A stretch of 64,000 nt of DNA from Planctomycetota bacterium (GCA_019456255.1 VRUG01000012.1:1-64000); one strand, 5' to 3'. Positions 10,401-17,964 are shown, counted from the stretch's first letter. A program made the numbers and translations. The notes: generated by a model from the sequence alone, not told the origin.

Positions 10401-11502
10401 CAGTTTATTACCATCTGATGCTGACTTTAACGAAGACGGTATCGTAGACTTACTCGATATTAGTATATTCGCTCAATGCTGGGCGGTTAATGACGACAAT
10501 CCCCCATATCCAAGTCCGCTCCAATGGGAAATTGTGCCTTATGCTCTATCACAGTCTTCTACGGAAATGGTCGCTGTACAGGCAAGAGACACGTGGACCA
10601 ATACCATCTTTTACTACTATGAGTGTGTCAGCGGACCATGTAATGACAGCGGATGGCTCATCGAGGACCTCAATGAGCCAAACTATATAGATACCGGACT
10701 GCCTACAGATACGGTCGTCGGATACAGAGTAAAGGCAAAGGATGAACGTGGAAATGAAACACAATGGTCCACTATAAAATATATCCAGACCACAACAGAT
10801 ATTATAGCGCCGGTAACTGACCCGGATGCAAACGCACCTGCAAGGTACAGAAGCACTTGGGACGGACCTTTGGTGCCCGATGCAACAAAGATCACAATGA
10901 GAGTTACACCAGCTACTGATGAAAGCGGCGTTGAATACTACTTCAAATGTACAGACGGTGGCGCGGACCCCAACATACATGACAGCGGATGGCAGGACAG
11001 TACTGAATATGAAGCTACCGGACTATTGCCCGAAACTACATACACCTTCAAAGTCAGGGCGCAGGACAAGTCCCCATTGAAAAATGGTGGAGACTACTCC
11101 CTTGAAGATTCAGCAACAACATTGACTGACGATGCAAATGCTCCGGAGCCGGCACCTACTATTACAGCAAATACAGCTTACGAGTCCATTGGCTCTTCAT
11201 ATCATCAAACTATTATAAATACCGTTGCAGTAACAGATGATATCGACCCAAGGGAAAATCTTGAAATTAATTTCATCTGCGTTCATGATTCTGCAAGAAG
11301 TAGCGGATGGGTTCCAATGATTGGAGTAGCTGACATTACTGTGCATCCAGATTCAGTGGTCAGTTATGCAGGTGACGTTGTCACTTATGATGCTTTTGTC
11401 TCCTCATTCACGCCGCCACCTGTATATGACTGGTATGTTTGTGTCAGAGATGTTGCTGAACTCGAGACATGCTCACCTGACGTGACGACAGGATCGCCAT
11501 AA
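1444..11502 (+). CDS. Giant exported parallel beta-helix protein with an embedded subtilisin (S8) protease and dockerin-like repeats
   Basis: 3352 residues; signal peptide 1-22 (cleavage after VVSA). Start ATG has TAGGAG upstream; a small ACAGC/GCTGT hairpin lies in the leader. Three right-handed beta-helix modules with many Gly-Gly-Ala-[IV]-Tyr and N-x-[ST]-F turns cover about 23-890, 985-1580 and 2300-2890. Each module ends in a similar tail reading [T]TRT...[VL]DMGYHY or VDVGFHY. Divergent InlB-type/Listeria-Bacteroides-like repeats (GW.V..W.GT.DD) link the modules. Inside the tail of module 2 lies an I9-like propeptide (about 1600-1715) and a full S8 domain with Asp1742, His1782 and Ser1971 (GTSSATP). 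Residues about 2965-3022 hold two D-x-N-x-D dockerin-like loops, followed by fibronectin-III-like domains. No PEP-CTERM or LPXTG tail is visible. Likely role: surface adhesin or polymer-binding protein with proteolytic activity; the target is unknown. Confidence 0.88.
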   Translation: MMKRNILISLLIVLALQTVVSATIYYVDPASRSFPTIESALNDLGIANGDTVLVAPGTYTPPTNAGYNFSPIGTRNIILKSWINLADPDPNIIADTIIDCQGIKGSPKRAFHFDSGENNSAQVLGFTIINGYQEGTAAAAGPFPSLNGPVFLPDDDCEYPWDANDGLDAISATDPLINDGYGGAFLIEAASSPTIGWCVIKDNTVTGPVGGRGANGQNGQWTMDNPCNDPCDPNDDAPPLEWDDGQWAGDGGDGIGTGFGGAMAVRGASNPIIHNCTFENNQARGGVGGDGGNGGNATTTDGGITYSGMASFGGNAGDSMGDGVGGAIYADSNSHPVVSNSIFNGNIATTGSRGQGGLAGAGNAAAYDFLPANTPATDGFPSFVWGNGGIAGGAAYHANTSNASYTLCDFINNQAYEGDFFPPTFSIGPEVLNYTIGGAIYIDSNNTVPSTVALDSSNFRSNMGGALYCGPSTILNINNTADPENLCIFADNSDMQDDDDLTASTGLDFGSGAAIYLDTGCTVSIQNTSFSGNTAKNDGGAIESASSIATLSSCSFGNNQASRYGGAVDIYEPLGANLMVNIDDCSFNGNQAQYGGAFAAERLRAGISFITDSIFINNNALSGGALDIFDGNVIIAGCTISDNRSTGNYGAGGAMDLTSTVADIMHCTIQDNTAEGANATGGAINIYGLFDGLPGNDTHITNSLLTGNQAVADGGAIACSASVTPDVNNCTFSDNSTDGFGGAIYADDTSNPLIANSIFNNNTGHAIHEEDNGGDATVIFSLFNNNPEGDYYDSGTTTVYAGAAQIPAIPSGANNQYGDPIFVNGPLGSFYLMQTDANDANYPGQTQDSNAINLGNVNLAAFNPVTFGWDPTLYTTRTNNAGDNAVLDMGYHYPKIADVNIFELTITVDSGSGTLEVVSPAPIDYNSVTGIYTFYAGTIVTLQAAPAGGWKVNTWTGTDDDSSTNNINIATMNSNKNVRVQFNLPRTLIVSVGGGGAGYFANIQDAIHNSNDGDVIIVYPGIYYGPAIQVTKSVEIRSLHPEDPSWVDQTIIDRTGYANRAFIFQTGSEGAVLNGLTIQNCNWVILDNYDATRPGLDGGSNGGAAGAAIVIDAGVSTTFKNCVFRDNRIRGGHGSNGANADISHNAGRGGWGHWARGGAVYCGQNSTVLFENCRMIDNTAVGGNGGDGGDEVTPGGVANYGGNWSRAEWINIQFTTSTWEQGDLWAVWQSHLVSPDGQTSTPTGNYIGDYRWYTGYGGAVYCDNHSNVTFDNCTISGNLAQGGMSGLGGERLGENPEPEFRYELPSFGGGVYCSFDSTVTFINCNIADNLASDPTFDHTPEDTGLGAEYDPLNKYRVDPYLGHGGGVCAEDTAKVTFIGCDVRDNTASVGGGINFANANPVIRNSNIISNTAYQGGGIFGQDGQADIINSDFIGNMAISDANDTNVIILAQGGAVHFWAADVNIANSYFSQNYAQASGGAIFFGGEGYPTLFNCLITDNTADRDGGGVANNYYSQLSIENCTIVDNIVTGNGFDNDYSGGGAIFATSTAFTQIINSIIWDNYSFDGSQITISEVSGGSQKPLVISYSDIGPMYDPTEFAVRTFGIAASSKLVDSQAIYDQFTAGATKAEVIVTLQQPTKPSNWNSQAQLNVYNTQVQNLIQSVLATLPSYKYDLRHSFKNIAGFSCDITTEGIDILLANSSVKYIEPVRYVQPTLRQAIPLANALVPRLTYDGTGIAIAIVDSGVDYTHPMLGNGTFPNSKVIGGYDTGDNDPDPMPSDEAHGTACAGIAAGDIENIGDYIGGVAHNAKIYALKMAADTGFWPIDAGLDAWDWCVTHQNDDTSNPLLVMSNSWGAIDANGGPILFDNAADADAFSPAMAEVAQRAVDAGIAILAASGNDYSAGEGISWPAAMSNVISVGAVFDTTDEVTGYSNTADNLDILAPADPMYTTDIVGPLGYSSGDYTPNFNGTSSATPFAAGVVAAIQQASKEKLGDYHTPSSLRELLIRSGDPVTDTKVPITKPRVNLGNAIDSFEFRAPITLDGDLTIDGFDANDPCDPWAPNTFNIQLDPNFIDGYRLPQIAAGQLYNSIAVNAGSDLALVIGLHMLTTRTDSIPDDYNSVDPMDDPNNAIVDMGYHYNLFTPDTYALIFTAIDNNDIADPCDQPFIITPLGGETYPAFTNVYLEVTTPPDQYEVVWSGTENDDSNEPANIVEMDGDKLVTVTYDKIRFNLTVNVNGSGGTVTPTSGVYRRNEVVSITATPDEGMRVKAWTGTEDDTSVELNNTVIMDDDKIVTVEFELPQIITVPGEYSSIQQAFDAAQEGDTILIGTGTYITSAGYTIYDKNVIISSENPDDPCVVAATVIQLAAGASGGVSSAFNIMNVGRETVINGITIRGFTFTSLSGLDGVNAGDSGFNGGTATGGAFDIINASPTIKNCMIIDCGVTGGNGGNGAAGADPNLDGGHGGWPGGAYGGGMYIAGNSSPQIINTTFVNCYAIGGNGGNGGDGADADPLYGDGGLGGGWYYPFPVDWPYGPYRFYTKYSGLGGAVYVGQTSSPVFRNCTFENNTVSGGFSGIQGISQPSGLIGEPSINWKIDTFGGAVYCDANSLVTFVGCHFEDNFADTSYPANNDDPFVSLGGAVAFEDGADVTFNDCSFNNNTAAIGGGVYANDSRMRVTKSEFSANNAYNGGGLYFVDGSVDIIKCDITNNSAVDINTIGDANAVVLGNGGGIYCSSSDAYIADNIITYNKSNKSGGGIYLAGDSDPDVFNCLIANNEAGSDGGGISVSWSARAYIENCTIVNNEAVGLYGETTTAGYGGGLFAGYDGNTVVIDTIIRDNFARQEGQQVAIKSSDGQNSAVTISYSDILGAQGQMYIDTNSTLNWETGNFDIDPIFATGPLGEYYLSQTDAGNPADSPCLNTGSDTAENIGLAMGYTTRTDHVSDKQTVDVGFHYPLEIYEQEECKIYDLNDDFSVDFYDLQIILADWLSLLPSDADFNEDGIVDLLDISIFAQCWAVNDDNPPYPSPLQWEIVPYALSQSSTEMVAVQARDTWTNTIFYYYECVSGPCNDSGWLIEDLNEPNYIDTGLPTDTVVGYRVKAKDERGNETQWSTIKYIQTTTDIIAPVTDPDANAPARYRSTWDGPLVPDATKITMRVTPATDESGVEYYFKCTDGGADPNIHDSGWQDSTEYEATGLLPETTYTFKVRAQDKSPLKNGGDYSLEDSATTLTDDANAPEPAPTITANTAYESIGSSYHQTIINTVAVTDDIDPRENLEINFICVHDSARSSGWVPMIGVADITVHPDSVVSYAGDVVTYDAFVSSFTPPPVYDWYVCVRDVAELETCSPDVTTGSP

Positions 11503-11575
11503 AAAAATAAAATTGACATTAAAGGCAGTTTCAGTTGCTTCCCCCCCTTAGTAGCTGAGACATTAGCCATGCATT

Positions 11576-11610
11576 AAAGCCTCGGGTAGGACCCGGGGCT
11601 TTATCTTTTT
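11576..11610 (+). terminator. Rho-independent terminator after the giant beta-helix gene
   Basis: An 11-bp stem (AAAGCCTCGGG with CCCGGGGCTTT, one G-T pair) and loop TAGGA are followed by ATCTTTTT. It lies 74 bp after the stop codon. Confidence 0.8.
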
Positions 11611-11628
11611 ATTCTTTCGATTTCAATA

Positions 11629-11718
11629 CCACCAGTGAGAAACTGGTGGATGGAAACAACCGACAAAGTCGGACAGGCGAAGCCTGTACCCGGCAATGCC
11701 ACCGGTTTTAACCGGTGG
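11629..11718. repeat. Cluster of four small hairpins between convergent genes
   Basis: In 90 bp there are four separate inverted repeats: CCACCAGT/ACTGGTGG (11629-11649), CCGAC/GTCGG, CAGGC/GCCTG, and CCACCGGTT/AACCGGTGG (11699-11718). The first and last stems are close variants of each other. The cluster lies between the terminator of the giant gene and the 3' end of aroC and may work as a bidirectional barrier or be a repeat element. Confidence 0.6.
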
Positions 11719-11722
11719 TTGT

Positions 11723-13054
11723 TTACTGACTAAACTTCTCCTTCAATTGCTGATAACCGTAGTGCGCCAGAAGATTATCAAGAATCACCATCGCTGTATA
11801 ATTCTCTGCTACTGGCCAGATACGAGCCGCGATCGTTGGGTCACGCCTTGTAATAGCTGCCATGTCCTTGTTCTCAAGAGTATATTTATCTATCGTATGT
11901 TGAGGCTTATCAATTGTAGGTGTAGGCTTTACCGCAATCCTGACAATAATATCCTGACCACTCGTCAAACCGCCGGTTATCCCGCCGGCATTATTCGAAT
12001 CAAAGACTACCTTACCATCTTCTGAATGCATCTGGTCATTAGACTCAAAACCTGTCATGTCCTTGACCGCAAAACCAGCACCGATCTCAACGCCCTTAAC
12101 CGCCCCGATTCCTAACATCCTGCCGAGTTCTGCGTCCATCTTATTAAATACCGGCTCACCAAGACCAACAGGTGCGCCAGTCACTACTATCTCGACAACC
12201 CCGCCAGCCGAATCGCCCGTACTGCTTATCTTATTGCACGACGCTACCATCTCATCAGCAACGCTAATATCAGGACAATTCAATACAGGATGAACTCCGT
12301 ATTTTTCTTTTATCTCTTCAACACTCATCTTCGGCGCCTTGCCCCGAATGTCATCTATCTCCTGTTCGATTTCCGCGAAAACTTTCATCTTCTCAAGAAA
12401 ACGCATCTCAGGTTTAACGCGACCTTTCACATAAACCTCCTGATAAAACGGGTCAAGGTCGTGCCTCATCTGTTTATATTTTTCCGTATACGCAAGAGCT
12501 TTCGCTGAATCAATACCGTCAAACTTAACTCCCGCAAGTTCCGTCACATAACTAAATACCTCTATCCCGCACTTTTTAAGAACCTTCTTGGCAACATAGC
12601 CAGCTGCAACGATCGTTGATGTATATCTACCACTAAAAAATCCCGCACCAATCGCGTCATCATCGGCACCGTACTTCATAAAAGAAGCATAAGACGCATG
12701 ACCAGGCCGAGGCGTACGATTCGTGTCTTGATATTGCTTGATATGAATAAAATGACGGTCAAGATTAGGTATCAAAATACAAAGAGGCGTCCCGTTAGTA
12801 TGGTTCCAGTTGCCGGCCCCCTCAATAGTATCAGCTGCGTTCACACCGCTGTAAATTACCGGCAAATCCGGCTCCTTGCGAGGACTCGAAAGCTCGTCGG
12901 CTCCGGGCTTACGCAAAAGCATATCACCATAAATCTCCTGCTCAGTAATAAGCATCCCCGGTGGATTACCCTGTATCGTCGCTGACAAACCATCCTGATA
13001 TGAACCACCTGCTACCGTTACCTGAAACATTCGTCCAATATGACAACCTATCAT
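11723..13054 (-). CDS. aroC: Chorismate synthase
   Basis: Last step of the shikimate pathway: converts 5-enolpyruvylshikimate-3-phosphate to chorismate with reduced FMN. Family signatures are clear: the N-terminal GRMFQVTVAGGSYQDGL region, RPGHASYASFMKYG, FNKMDAELGRMLGIGAVKGVEIG and DSNNAGGITGG. At 443 residues it is longer than the usual 350-400; the extra length is a charged helical segment at about 190-255 (YQEVYVKGRVKPEM...EEIKEKYG). It lies 45 bp downstream of aroA on the same strand, so the two probably share a transcript and supply consecutive pathway steps. Confidence 0.93.
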   Translation of the reverse strand: MIGCHIGRMFQVTVAGGSYQDGLSATIQGNPPGMLITEQEIYGDMLLRKPGADELSSPRKEPDLPVIYSGVNAADTIEGAGNWNHTNGTPLCILIPNLDRHFIHIKQYQDTNRTPRPGHASYASFMKYGADDDAIGAGFFSGRYTSTIVAAGYVAKKVLKKCGIEVFSYVTELAGVKFDGIDSAKALAYTEKYKQMRHDLDPFYQEVYVKGRVKPEMRFLEKMKVFAEIEQEIDDIRGKAPKMSVEEIKEKYGVHPVLNCPDISVADEMVASCNKISSTGDSAGGVVEIVVTGAPVGLGEPVFNKMDAELGRMLGIGAVKGVEIGAGFAVKDMTGFESNDQMHSEDGKVVFDSNNAGGITGGLTSGQDIIVRIAVKPTPTIDKPQHTIDKYTLENKDMAAITRRDPTIAARIWPVAENYTAMVILDNLLAHYGYQQLKEKFSQ

Positions 13055-13099
13055 TTTCTAAAACTCCTCAAAAAATTCACATTAGTCGCCAATTATACA

Positions 13100-14362
13100 T
13101 TATTTGTGGAAAATTTCAAACCTTTCCCAAAAGTCTGGAAACGATTTCGCCACGCACATTTCGTCCTCGATCACCTGTTCGCCCGTTACAAGCCCAGCAA
13201 CAGCGAAACTCATCGCGATTCTATGGTCATTATGCGGGTCAATCACTGCCCCCCGGCAATTCCGATTGCCCTCTATTATCAAAGAATCATCCCCGCATTC
13301 AGCTTTAATCCCCATCTTATTAAGCTCCGCCGCCATCACCGCCAACCGGTCGCATTCCTTGTGCCTCAAGTGCCCGATTCCCGTCAATCTGCTAACCCCA
13401 TCAGCAAAACCGCAAGCTATCGCCGCCGGCGGTACAAGGTCGGGTATATCACTCATATCAACAGTTATCGCCGCAAGACCAGTACCCTCTACGCAAATTC
13501 CCTCATCCGTCGCGCTCACCTTACAGCCCATCTTAGCCATCAAATCGAGAAAACCCTTATCTCCCTGATGCGTATCTTCAGACAATCCGCTTACCGTAAC
13601 CTTAGATTGACAAATCGCCGCCGCCAAAAAGAAAAACGACGCACTGCTGTAATCGCCTTCAACTTCCAGATCAATACCGCTGTATTTTTGACCGCCGGCA
13701 ATTTTTATTTCCTTATAATTATCATTTTCAACCTCAATCCCGAACTTGCTCATCATACCGAGACTAATATCAAAATATGGCTTTTCAGTCATCTCATCAA
13801 CGCATCTTAATGTCACCGCCTCCCTTGCATAAGGCGCCGATGTCACTATCGAACTAAAATACTGCGACGTCTTGTCACCTCTAATCTCAGCGACCCCGCC
13901 CCCGATACCACCGCCATCAATTTTAATCGGCGGGAAACCTTCACTACCAAGATATTCGATCTTGCACCCTAATTGCCTGAGTCCGTCAACCACTTCAAAG
14001 ATGGGCCTCTCAGTAATCCTCTTCGCGCCCGTCAATATCACAGCCTTATCACAAAGATTTGCGACCGAACTCAAAAAGTTCATACCAACACCAGATTCAC
14101 CGACATTCAGCTCATCAACCACCGGAGAAAATACCCCGCCGCTGCCCTCTATGATTATTTTATCCGAACTCACCTCAATACCGACACCAAGCTGCTTCAA
14201 ACATTCAATCACATTAAGCTGGTCCTCGCCCAGAAGCGGATTACTAAGTACACTCGTCCCCTCCGCCAGAGAACCGATTATCAACCCGCGCAGAGTATGA
14301 GCCTTCGATGCCGGTGCACGAACCAATGCCTCCATATTCGAAATTTTGGATACTTTTTTCAT
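13100..14362 (-). CDS. aroA: 3-phosphoshikimate 1-carboxyvinyltransferase (EPSP synthase)
   Basis: 420 residues with the two-domain EPSP synthase pattern: APASKAHTLRGLIIGSLAEG near the N-terminus, LRHKECDRLAVMAAELNKMG and the C-terminal PHNDHRIAMSFAVAGL motif. It joins PEP to shikimate-3-phosphate. The phosphate-binding loop that reads GN[AS]GT in well-known enzymes here reads GESGVGMNF, a divergent form. aroA is followed directly by aroC, and lies 83 bp after the protease gene. The start has the usual short leading MKKVSK; no alternative start is better supported. Confidence 0.92.
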   Translation of the reverse strand: MKKVSKISNMEALVRAPASKAHTLRGLIIGSLAEGTSVLSNPLLGEDQLNVIECLKQLGVGIEVSSDKIIIEGSGGVFSPVVDELNVGESGVGMNFLSSVANLCDKAVILTGAKRITERPIFEVVDGLRQLGCKIEYLGSEGFPPIKIDGGGIGGGVAEIRGDKTSQYFSSIVTSAPYAREAVTLRCVDEMTEKPYFDISLGMMSKFGIEVENDNYKEIKIAGGQKYSGIDLEVEGDYSSASFFFLAAAICQSKVTVSGLSEDTHQGDKGFLDLMAKMGCKVSATDEGICVEGTGLAAITVDMSDIPDLVPPAAIACGFADGVSRLTGIGHLRHKECDRLAVMAAELNKMGIKAECGDDSLIIEGNRNCRGAVIDPHNDHRIAMSFAVAGLVTGEQVIEDEMCVAKSFPDFWERFEIFHK

Positions 14363-14445
14363 GTGGTGATTTTTACCAGAAAAGACAGGAAAGTTAAAGA
14401 AGATTTTAAAATTGTGATTTTGACTAAAAAAATGCCCGACAAAAA

Positions 14446-16164
14446 CTACTCACTCAGGTTCTCGCCATCGCGATTCGTGTAGTTGATGAGAATTGCCAAA
14501 TCGTTGATGTCAACAATGCCGTCATCATTAATATCGCCCAGCTGATACTCCCCCGACTCCTGCAGACCAGACAAAACATAATCAAACATCATCGCAGTAT
14601 CTAAATCATTAACAATACCGTCAGCATTCAAATCAGACAGCAATGCCTTACTCTGCTTTGCCTTAGTTTTCACGCTCCATGCAAAACCATATCGCTCACC
14701 ATCCTCAGGCACATTGCTGTCACTAAAACGAACTATCAATTCATAATCGCTGTAGTTAGCATCTGCCTCGGTATAGATATGCTCCACGTTATCAACCGCA
14801 CTGTCACTGTAATCGATAAGCCGATTATTGCCGGGGTCATTTACATCAATACCCCAAACCTCAAGACGCAAATTACCGTCCTTTTCTGTCTCTGCCGCAA
14901 AGGGATATTCATCCGCGTAATGCCTGTTCCACGCAACCGTCGCCGTAATAACTTTATCACCGCCCTCATCAATTCTAATACGATAGCTGTTCTGCAAATT
15001 GTCCCCGTCAACAACATTATTGTCCCAACCCATCGCGGTATTTACATCCTCATCATCGAGCCTCGAAACTAAATGCCGATAAGCACCCAATGCGTCTAAC
15101 ATACCCGCTCCCTGAATAAGGTCCAAAGGTGCGCTATGGTCATCATCTTTCGTCAATTGTCCCTTGTGCCAATAGTTAAGCTTAGTTGCCGAATTCAAAA
15201 CGATTGCCTTCATAACACAATTGCCCCCGTCAACAGAAACCGCGTCAGCCAATGCCTCTTCCTGTCTCGCCTTTTCAACAAGCAAACCAATCGCACCCGC
15301 CACTACAGGCGTCGAAAAACTCGAACCGCTATTTGTTGGCCTGTAACCATCGGCATCATTAACATCGCCGACTAAAAAATTACCAACCGCGACAATATCA
15401 GGCTTACTTCGCCCGTCGCCCGTCGGACCAAAACTCGAATGCTCAGGATACACAAGAGAAAATTCCGAAAGTCGCCGCCCAAGCTCATTCGCGTCAACAG
15501 AATCTATCACACCAACACCAATAACATTAGAAGATGCCGCCGGATATAAAGGCGGGTCAAATGAACCGGAACCATTGCCAATACCAGCTACCACTATCTT
15601 GCCCTGATGCTCAACCAATGACTCAATTCCCCTCGTCCACCAGTCCTCGTCGTTACTGCCGATACTCGCGGTAATAATATCCGCCTCCATCGGAACCTGA
15701 CCGAAAACATAATCAGTCAAAAAATGCCAGAACTCATAAACATCTGCGTTTGCCTCCGGCAATATTCCTTGATATGTGAAATCCCCAAGTTCAGCCTCAC
15801 TCGCACCTACATCTTCACCGAACAATATCGAACAGATAGCTGTCGAATGACCGGATATACCAGCACTGGCTTCATTGGAATCATGGAACCTAAACCCCAC
15901 CGATTCAAAGCAGCTGTGACCCGAAGCAGGGCGGTAGTCGTTTTGAGGCACACCGTCAACATAAGTAAGACTGCGGCAAATCACTGCGATATTTACATCA
16001 CTGCCCCGCAATTCAGGCGCCGCTTCACGCAATCCGTAGATACCGCAATATCCAAGACCCGCAGGCTCAGGACCAATCCCTAACGCAGGCACTCCCGCGG
16101 AAAAAACGAAGAGCAGCTGCAAACAAAACAGCCTCACCATAATTTTTCGCTTTATTAGATACAC
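14446..16164 (-). CDS. Secreted subtilisin-like (S8) protein with dockerin-like tail; catalytic Asp absent
   Basis: 572 residues. A hydrophobic signal peptide fits best from the internal Met9 (MVRLFCLQLLFVFSAGVPALG). The S8 fold is recognisable: GISGHSTAICSIL carries the His (His106), VVAGIGNGSG the oxyanion region, and NSGSSFSTPVVAGA the Ser. The strand that normally reads [IV]DTG[IV] and gives the catalytic Asp reads AVICRSL, with Cys63 in its place. A jelly-roll-like domain follows, then two EF-hand-type dockerin loops (LNADGIVNDLDTAMM and INDDGIVDINDLAIL) at the C-terminus. It may be an inactive, binding-only homologue, or another acidic residue may take over. The position before aroA suggests only a shared strand, not a shared function. 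Confidence 0.82.
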   Translation of the reverse strand: MYLIKRKIMVRLFCLQLLFVFSAGVPALGIGPEPAGLGYCGIYGLREAAPELRGSDVNIAVICRSLTYVDGVPQNDYRPASGHSCFESVGFRFHDSNEASAGISGHSTAICSILFGEDVGASEAELGDFTYQGILPEANADVYEFWHFLTDYVFGQVPMEADIITASIGSNDEDWWTRGIESLVEHQGKIVVAGIGNGSGSFDPPLYPAASSNVIGVGVIDSVDANELGRRLSEFSLVYPEHSSFGPTGDGRSKPDIVAVGNFLVGDVNDADGYRPTNSGSSFSTPVVAGAIGLLVEKARQEEALADAVSVDGGNCVMKAIVLNSATKLNYWHKGQLTKDDDHSAPLDLIQGAGMLDALGAYRHLVSRLDDEDVNTAMGWDNNVVDGDNLQNSYRIRIDEGGDKVITATVAWNRHYADEYPFAAETEKDGNLRLEVWGIDVNDPGNNRLIDYSDSAVDNVEHIYTEADANYSDYELIVRFSDSNVPEDGERYGFAWSVKTKAKQSKALLSDLNADGIVNDLDTAMMFDYVLSGLQESGEYQLGDINDDGIVDINDLAILINYTNRDGENLSE

Positions 16165-16554
16165 CCAATTACTCCAAAAAACTGGCTCTGTAATTTAACA
16201 AACACCCCGCCAAAACCCTCTTATCAGGTTCAAAACACCCATAAATCGCCCACTCCTGAGTCTATAGACCTAAGAGCCATCATACCAAAAAACACCTTAC
16301 CTTTCAAGAAAATTCAATCTCACCAGCAACCAAACAAACTTATCTCAAAATTATAAAAATTTCACGCCCAAAATGACAAAACATAAACTTTTTATACCCA
16401 CCTTATAGGACGTAAAGTCTTATTACACCTCTTTTTACCGAAAAAACAAAACAAAAATGATTTTGCCTCTAATTAAATACACCTATTGCCGATACTCATA
16501 TTAGCTGGCTGCTTCTCTAGCCAAAAATTTTATTAATTACACCGGAGTTTTGAC
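16165..16554. other. Intergenic region between divergent genes
   Basis: 390 bp, AT-rich, between the divergently oriented S8 gene and the PilZ gene; it must carry both promoters. I see no repeat, no terminator and no convincing -35/-10 pair, only AT-rich boxes around 16380-16430. Confidence 0.5.
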
Positions 16555-17322
16555 GTGAACGAGGTAACTATGCTGCACGGGGCGCAGTCCCGACAGCTCC
16601 TGCAGACAATTATTGACAAGAAAATACCGGTCACTTTGTCATATTTGGCTAAGGACGGGTGGCTTGTATCAAGGGCGGTTTTTGTCGAAATTGCTGAAAA
16701 AACCTTCGCCATCAGAATAACACCAAGAAAAAAAACTCAGATGGAAACCCTCGAAATAGGTCAGACAATTGGCATCTCATTCAAACTTGGTTACGGCAGA
16801 GAATACGATAAATATGTCTTCGATACCATGATTACAGGCCTAAACTCATCCGACCCAAACACAAATGTCGATTTCGTACTCGCACTGCCCGAGGAAATCG
16901 AAATGATTCCAAGAAGGGGATACCTGCGAGTAAAACCGCCAAACGACCACAAGATACCTGTACGCTTCTGGCATCGATACTACACCACCGACGAAAATAA
17001 CAAAACAACCATCGCATCGGGACCGACATGGCAGGCAAAACTTATTGACGTATCCGCAAGCGGAATGCAGATAGCACTGCCGGTCTTTCCAAAAAATGAT
17101 TTCAAAAAAGGGGACAATGTTGGAATAAAGTTCACACCACTCGAATTTGAAACGCCAATGCATCTAAACGCACAGGTAAGAAACGCAATACCCACCGCAG
17201 ATGGCAAAAACGTCTGTATTGGACTGGAAATGATAGGTCTCGAAGCAAGCCCCGAAGGCAGACTTAACCTCTCAAGACTCGTCAGCATCGTTGAACAATA
17301 CCACCAAATCGACCATTCCTGA
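16555..17322 (+). CDS. PilZ domain protein (YcgR-like cyclic-di-GMP receptor)
   Basis: 255 residues from a GTG start with ACCGGAG upstream. The N-terminal half (about 10-110) resembles a YcgR-N split barrel. The C-terminal half is a PilZ domain with both c-di-GMP motifs: R121-x3-R125 (RRGYLR) and D165-x-S167-x-x-G170 (DVSASG). Such proteins bind c-di-GMP and alter flagellar or exopolysaccharide output. It is followed by the promoter of the pyrimidine operon, so it is probably a single gene. No flagellar gene is in the window; the exopolysaccharide locus at 25262-36898 is a possible but unproven target. Confidence 0.87.
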   Translation: MNEVTMLHGAQSRQLLQTIIDKKIPVTLSYLAKDGWLVSRAVFVEIAEKTFAIRITPRKKTQMETLEIGQTIGISFKLGYGREYDKYVFDTMITGLNSSDPNTNVDFVLALPEEIEMIPRRGYLRVKPPNDHKIPVRFWHRYYTTDENNKTTIASGPTWQAKLIDVSASGMQIALPVFPKNDFKKGDNVGIKFTPLEFETPMHLNAQVRNAIPTADGKNVCIGLEMIGLEASPEGRLNLSRLVSIVEQYHQIDHS

Positions 17323-17361
17323 CCAACTCAAAGCACTTTTCAAAAACTTCTATTACAACCC

Positions 17362-17390
17362 TTGCTTTAGACTCACCCAATTGCTATACT
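17362..17390 (+). promoter_or_regulatory. Sigma-70-type promoter of the pyr operon
   Basis: TTGCTT, a 17-bp spacer and TATACT, 39 bp before the pyrR start. The predicted transcript begins near 17397, leaving a leader of about 32 nt, too short for a PyrR-type attenuator in front of pyrR. Confidence 0.7.
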
Positions 17391-17428
17391 CTTGTGGAAA
17401 TTGGCCAGCCGGTTTCGAGGTTTGCAAT

Positions 17429-17956
17429 ATGAAGGTAATTTTAGATTCTCAGCAAATCAAACAAATCCTCACGGATTTGGCTGCCGCTATTGTCAAAAAC
17501 ACCCCACAGGACCTCAAACTCGCCGTGATAGGCATTAGAAGCAGGGGAGAAATAATCGCAAACAGACTCGCGCAAGCTCTCTCAGACAAGCTCGACACTC
17601 AGATTCCATGCGGAACACTCGATATCACACTCTACCGCGATGACCTCAACGACCCTCAAGGCGACGCTCAGCCACAGGTCCGAAGCACAGAAATTGACTT
17701 CAATATTGACGACAAGATCATCATCCTCGTAGATGATGTACTATATACTGGCCGCTCTACAAGAGCCGCACTCGACGCACTCATCGACCTGGGAAGACCA
17801 AAAGCCATCAAGCTCGCAGTACTAATCGACCGAGCAGGAAGAGAATTCCCCATACAAGCTGACTACGCGGGATTCAAAACCGACGTCGAACCAGGAAAAC
17901 TCGTACAGGTAAACCTAATCGAATCTGACGAAAAGGACGAAGTCTTTATCGAATAA
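17429..17956 (+). CDS. pyrR: PyrR bifunctional pyrimidine regulator / uracil phosphoribosyltransferase
   Basis: 175 residues from the ATG at 17429 (MKVILDSQQIKQIL), chosen because it has GAGG at good spacing and lies just after the predicted promoter. The same frame is open back to 17291, but that extension contains the promoter. The PRPP-binding loop IILVDDVLYTGRS and the IGIRSRGEIIANRL region are typical of PyrR. In other bacteria PyrR senses UMP and PRPP and attenuates pyr transcription; here it is the first gene of pyrR-pyrB-pyrC. pyrB follows after 8 bp. Confidence 0.92.
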   Translation: MKVILDSQQIKQILTDLAAAIVKNTPQDLKLAVIGIRSRGEIIANRLAQALSDKLDTQIPCGTLDITLYRDDLNDPQGDAQPQVRSTEIDFNIDDKIIILVDDVLYTGRSTRAALDALIDLGRPKAIKLAVLIDRAGREFPIQADYAGFKTDVEPGKLVQVNLIESDEKDEVFIE

Positions 17957-17964
17957 ATAAATCT

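Noticed and set aside
17291-17428. N-terminal extension of pyrR
   Set aside because: The stretch contains the promoter and has no ribosome site; family length fits the start at 17429.
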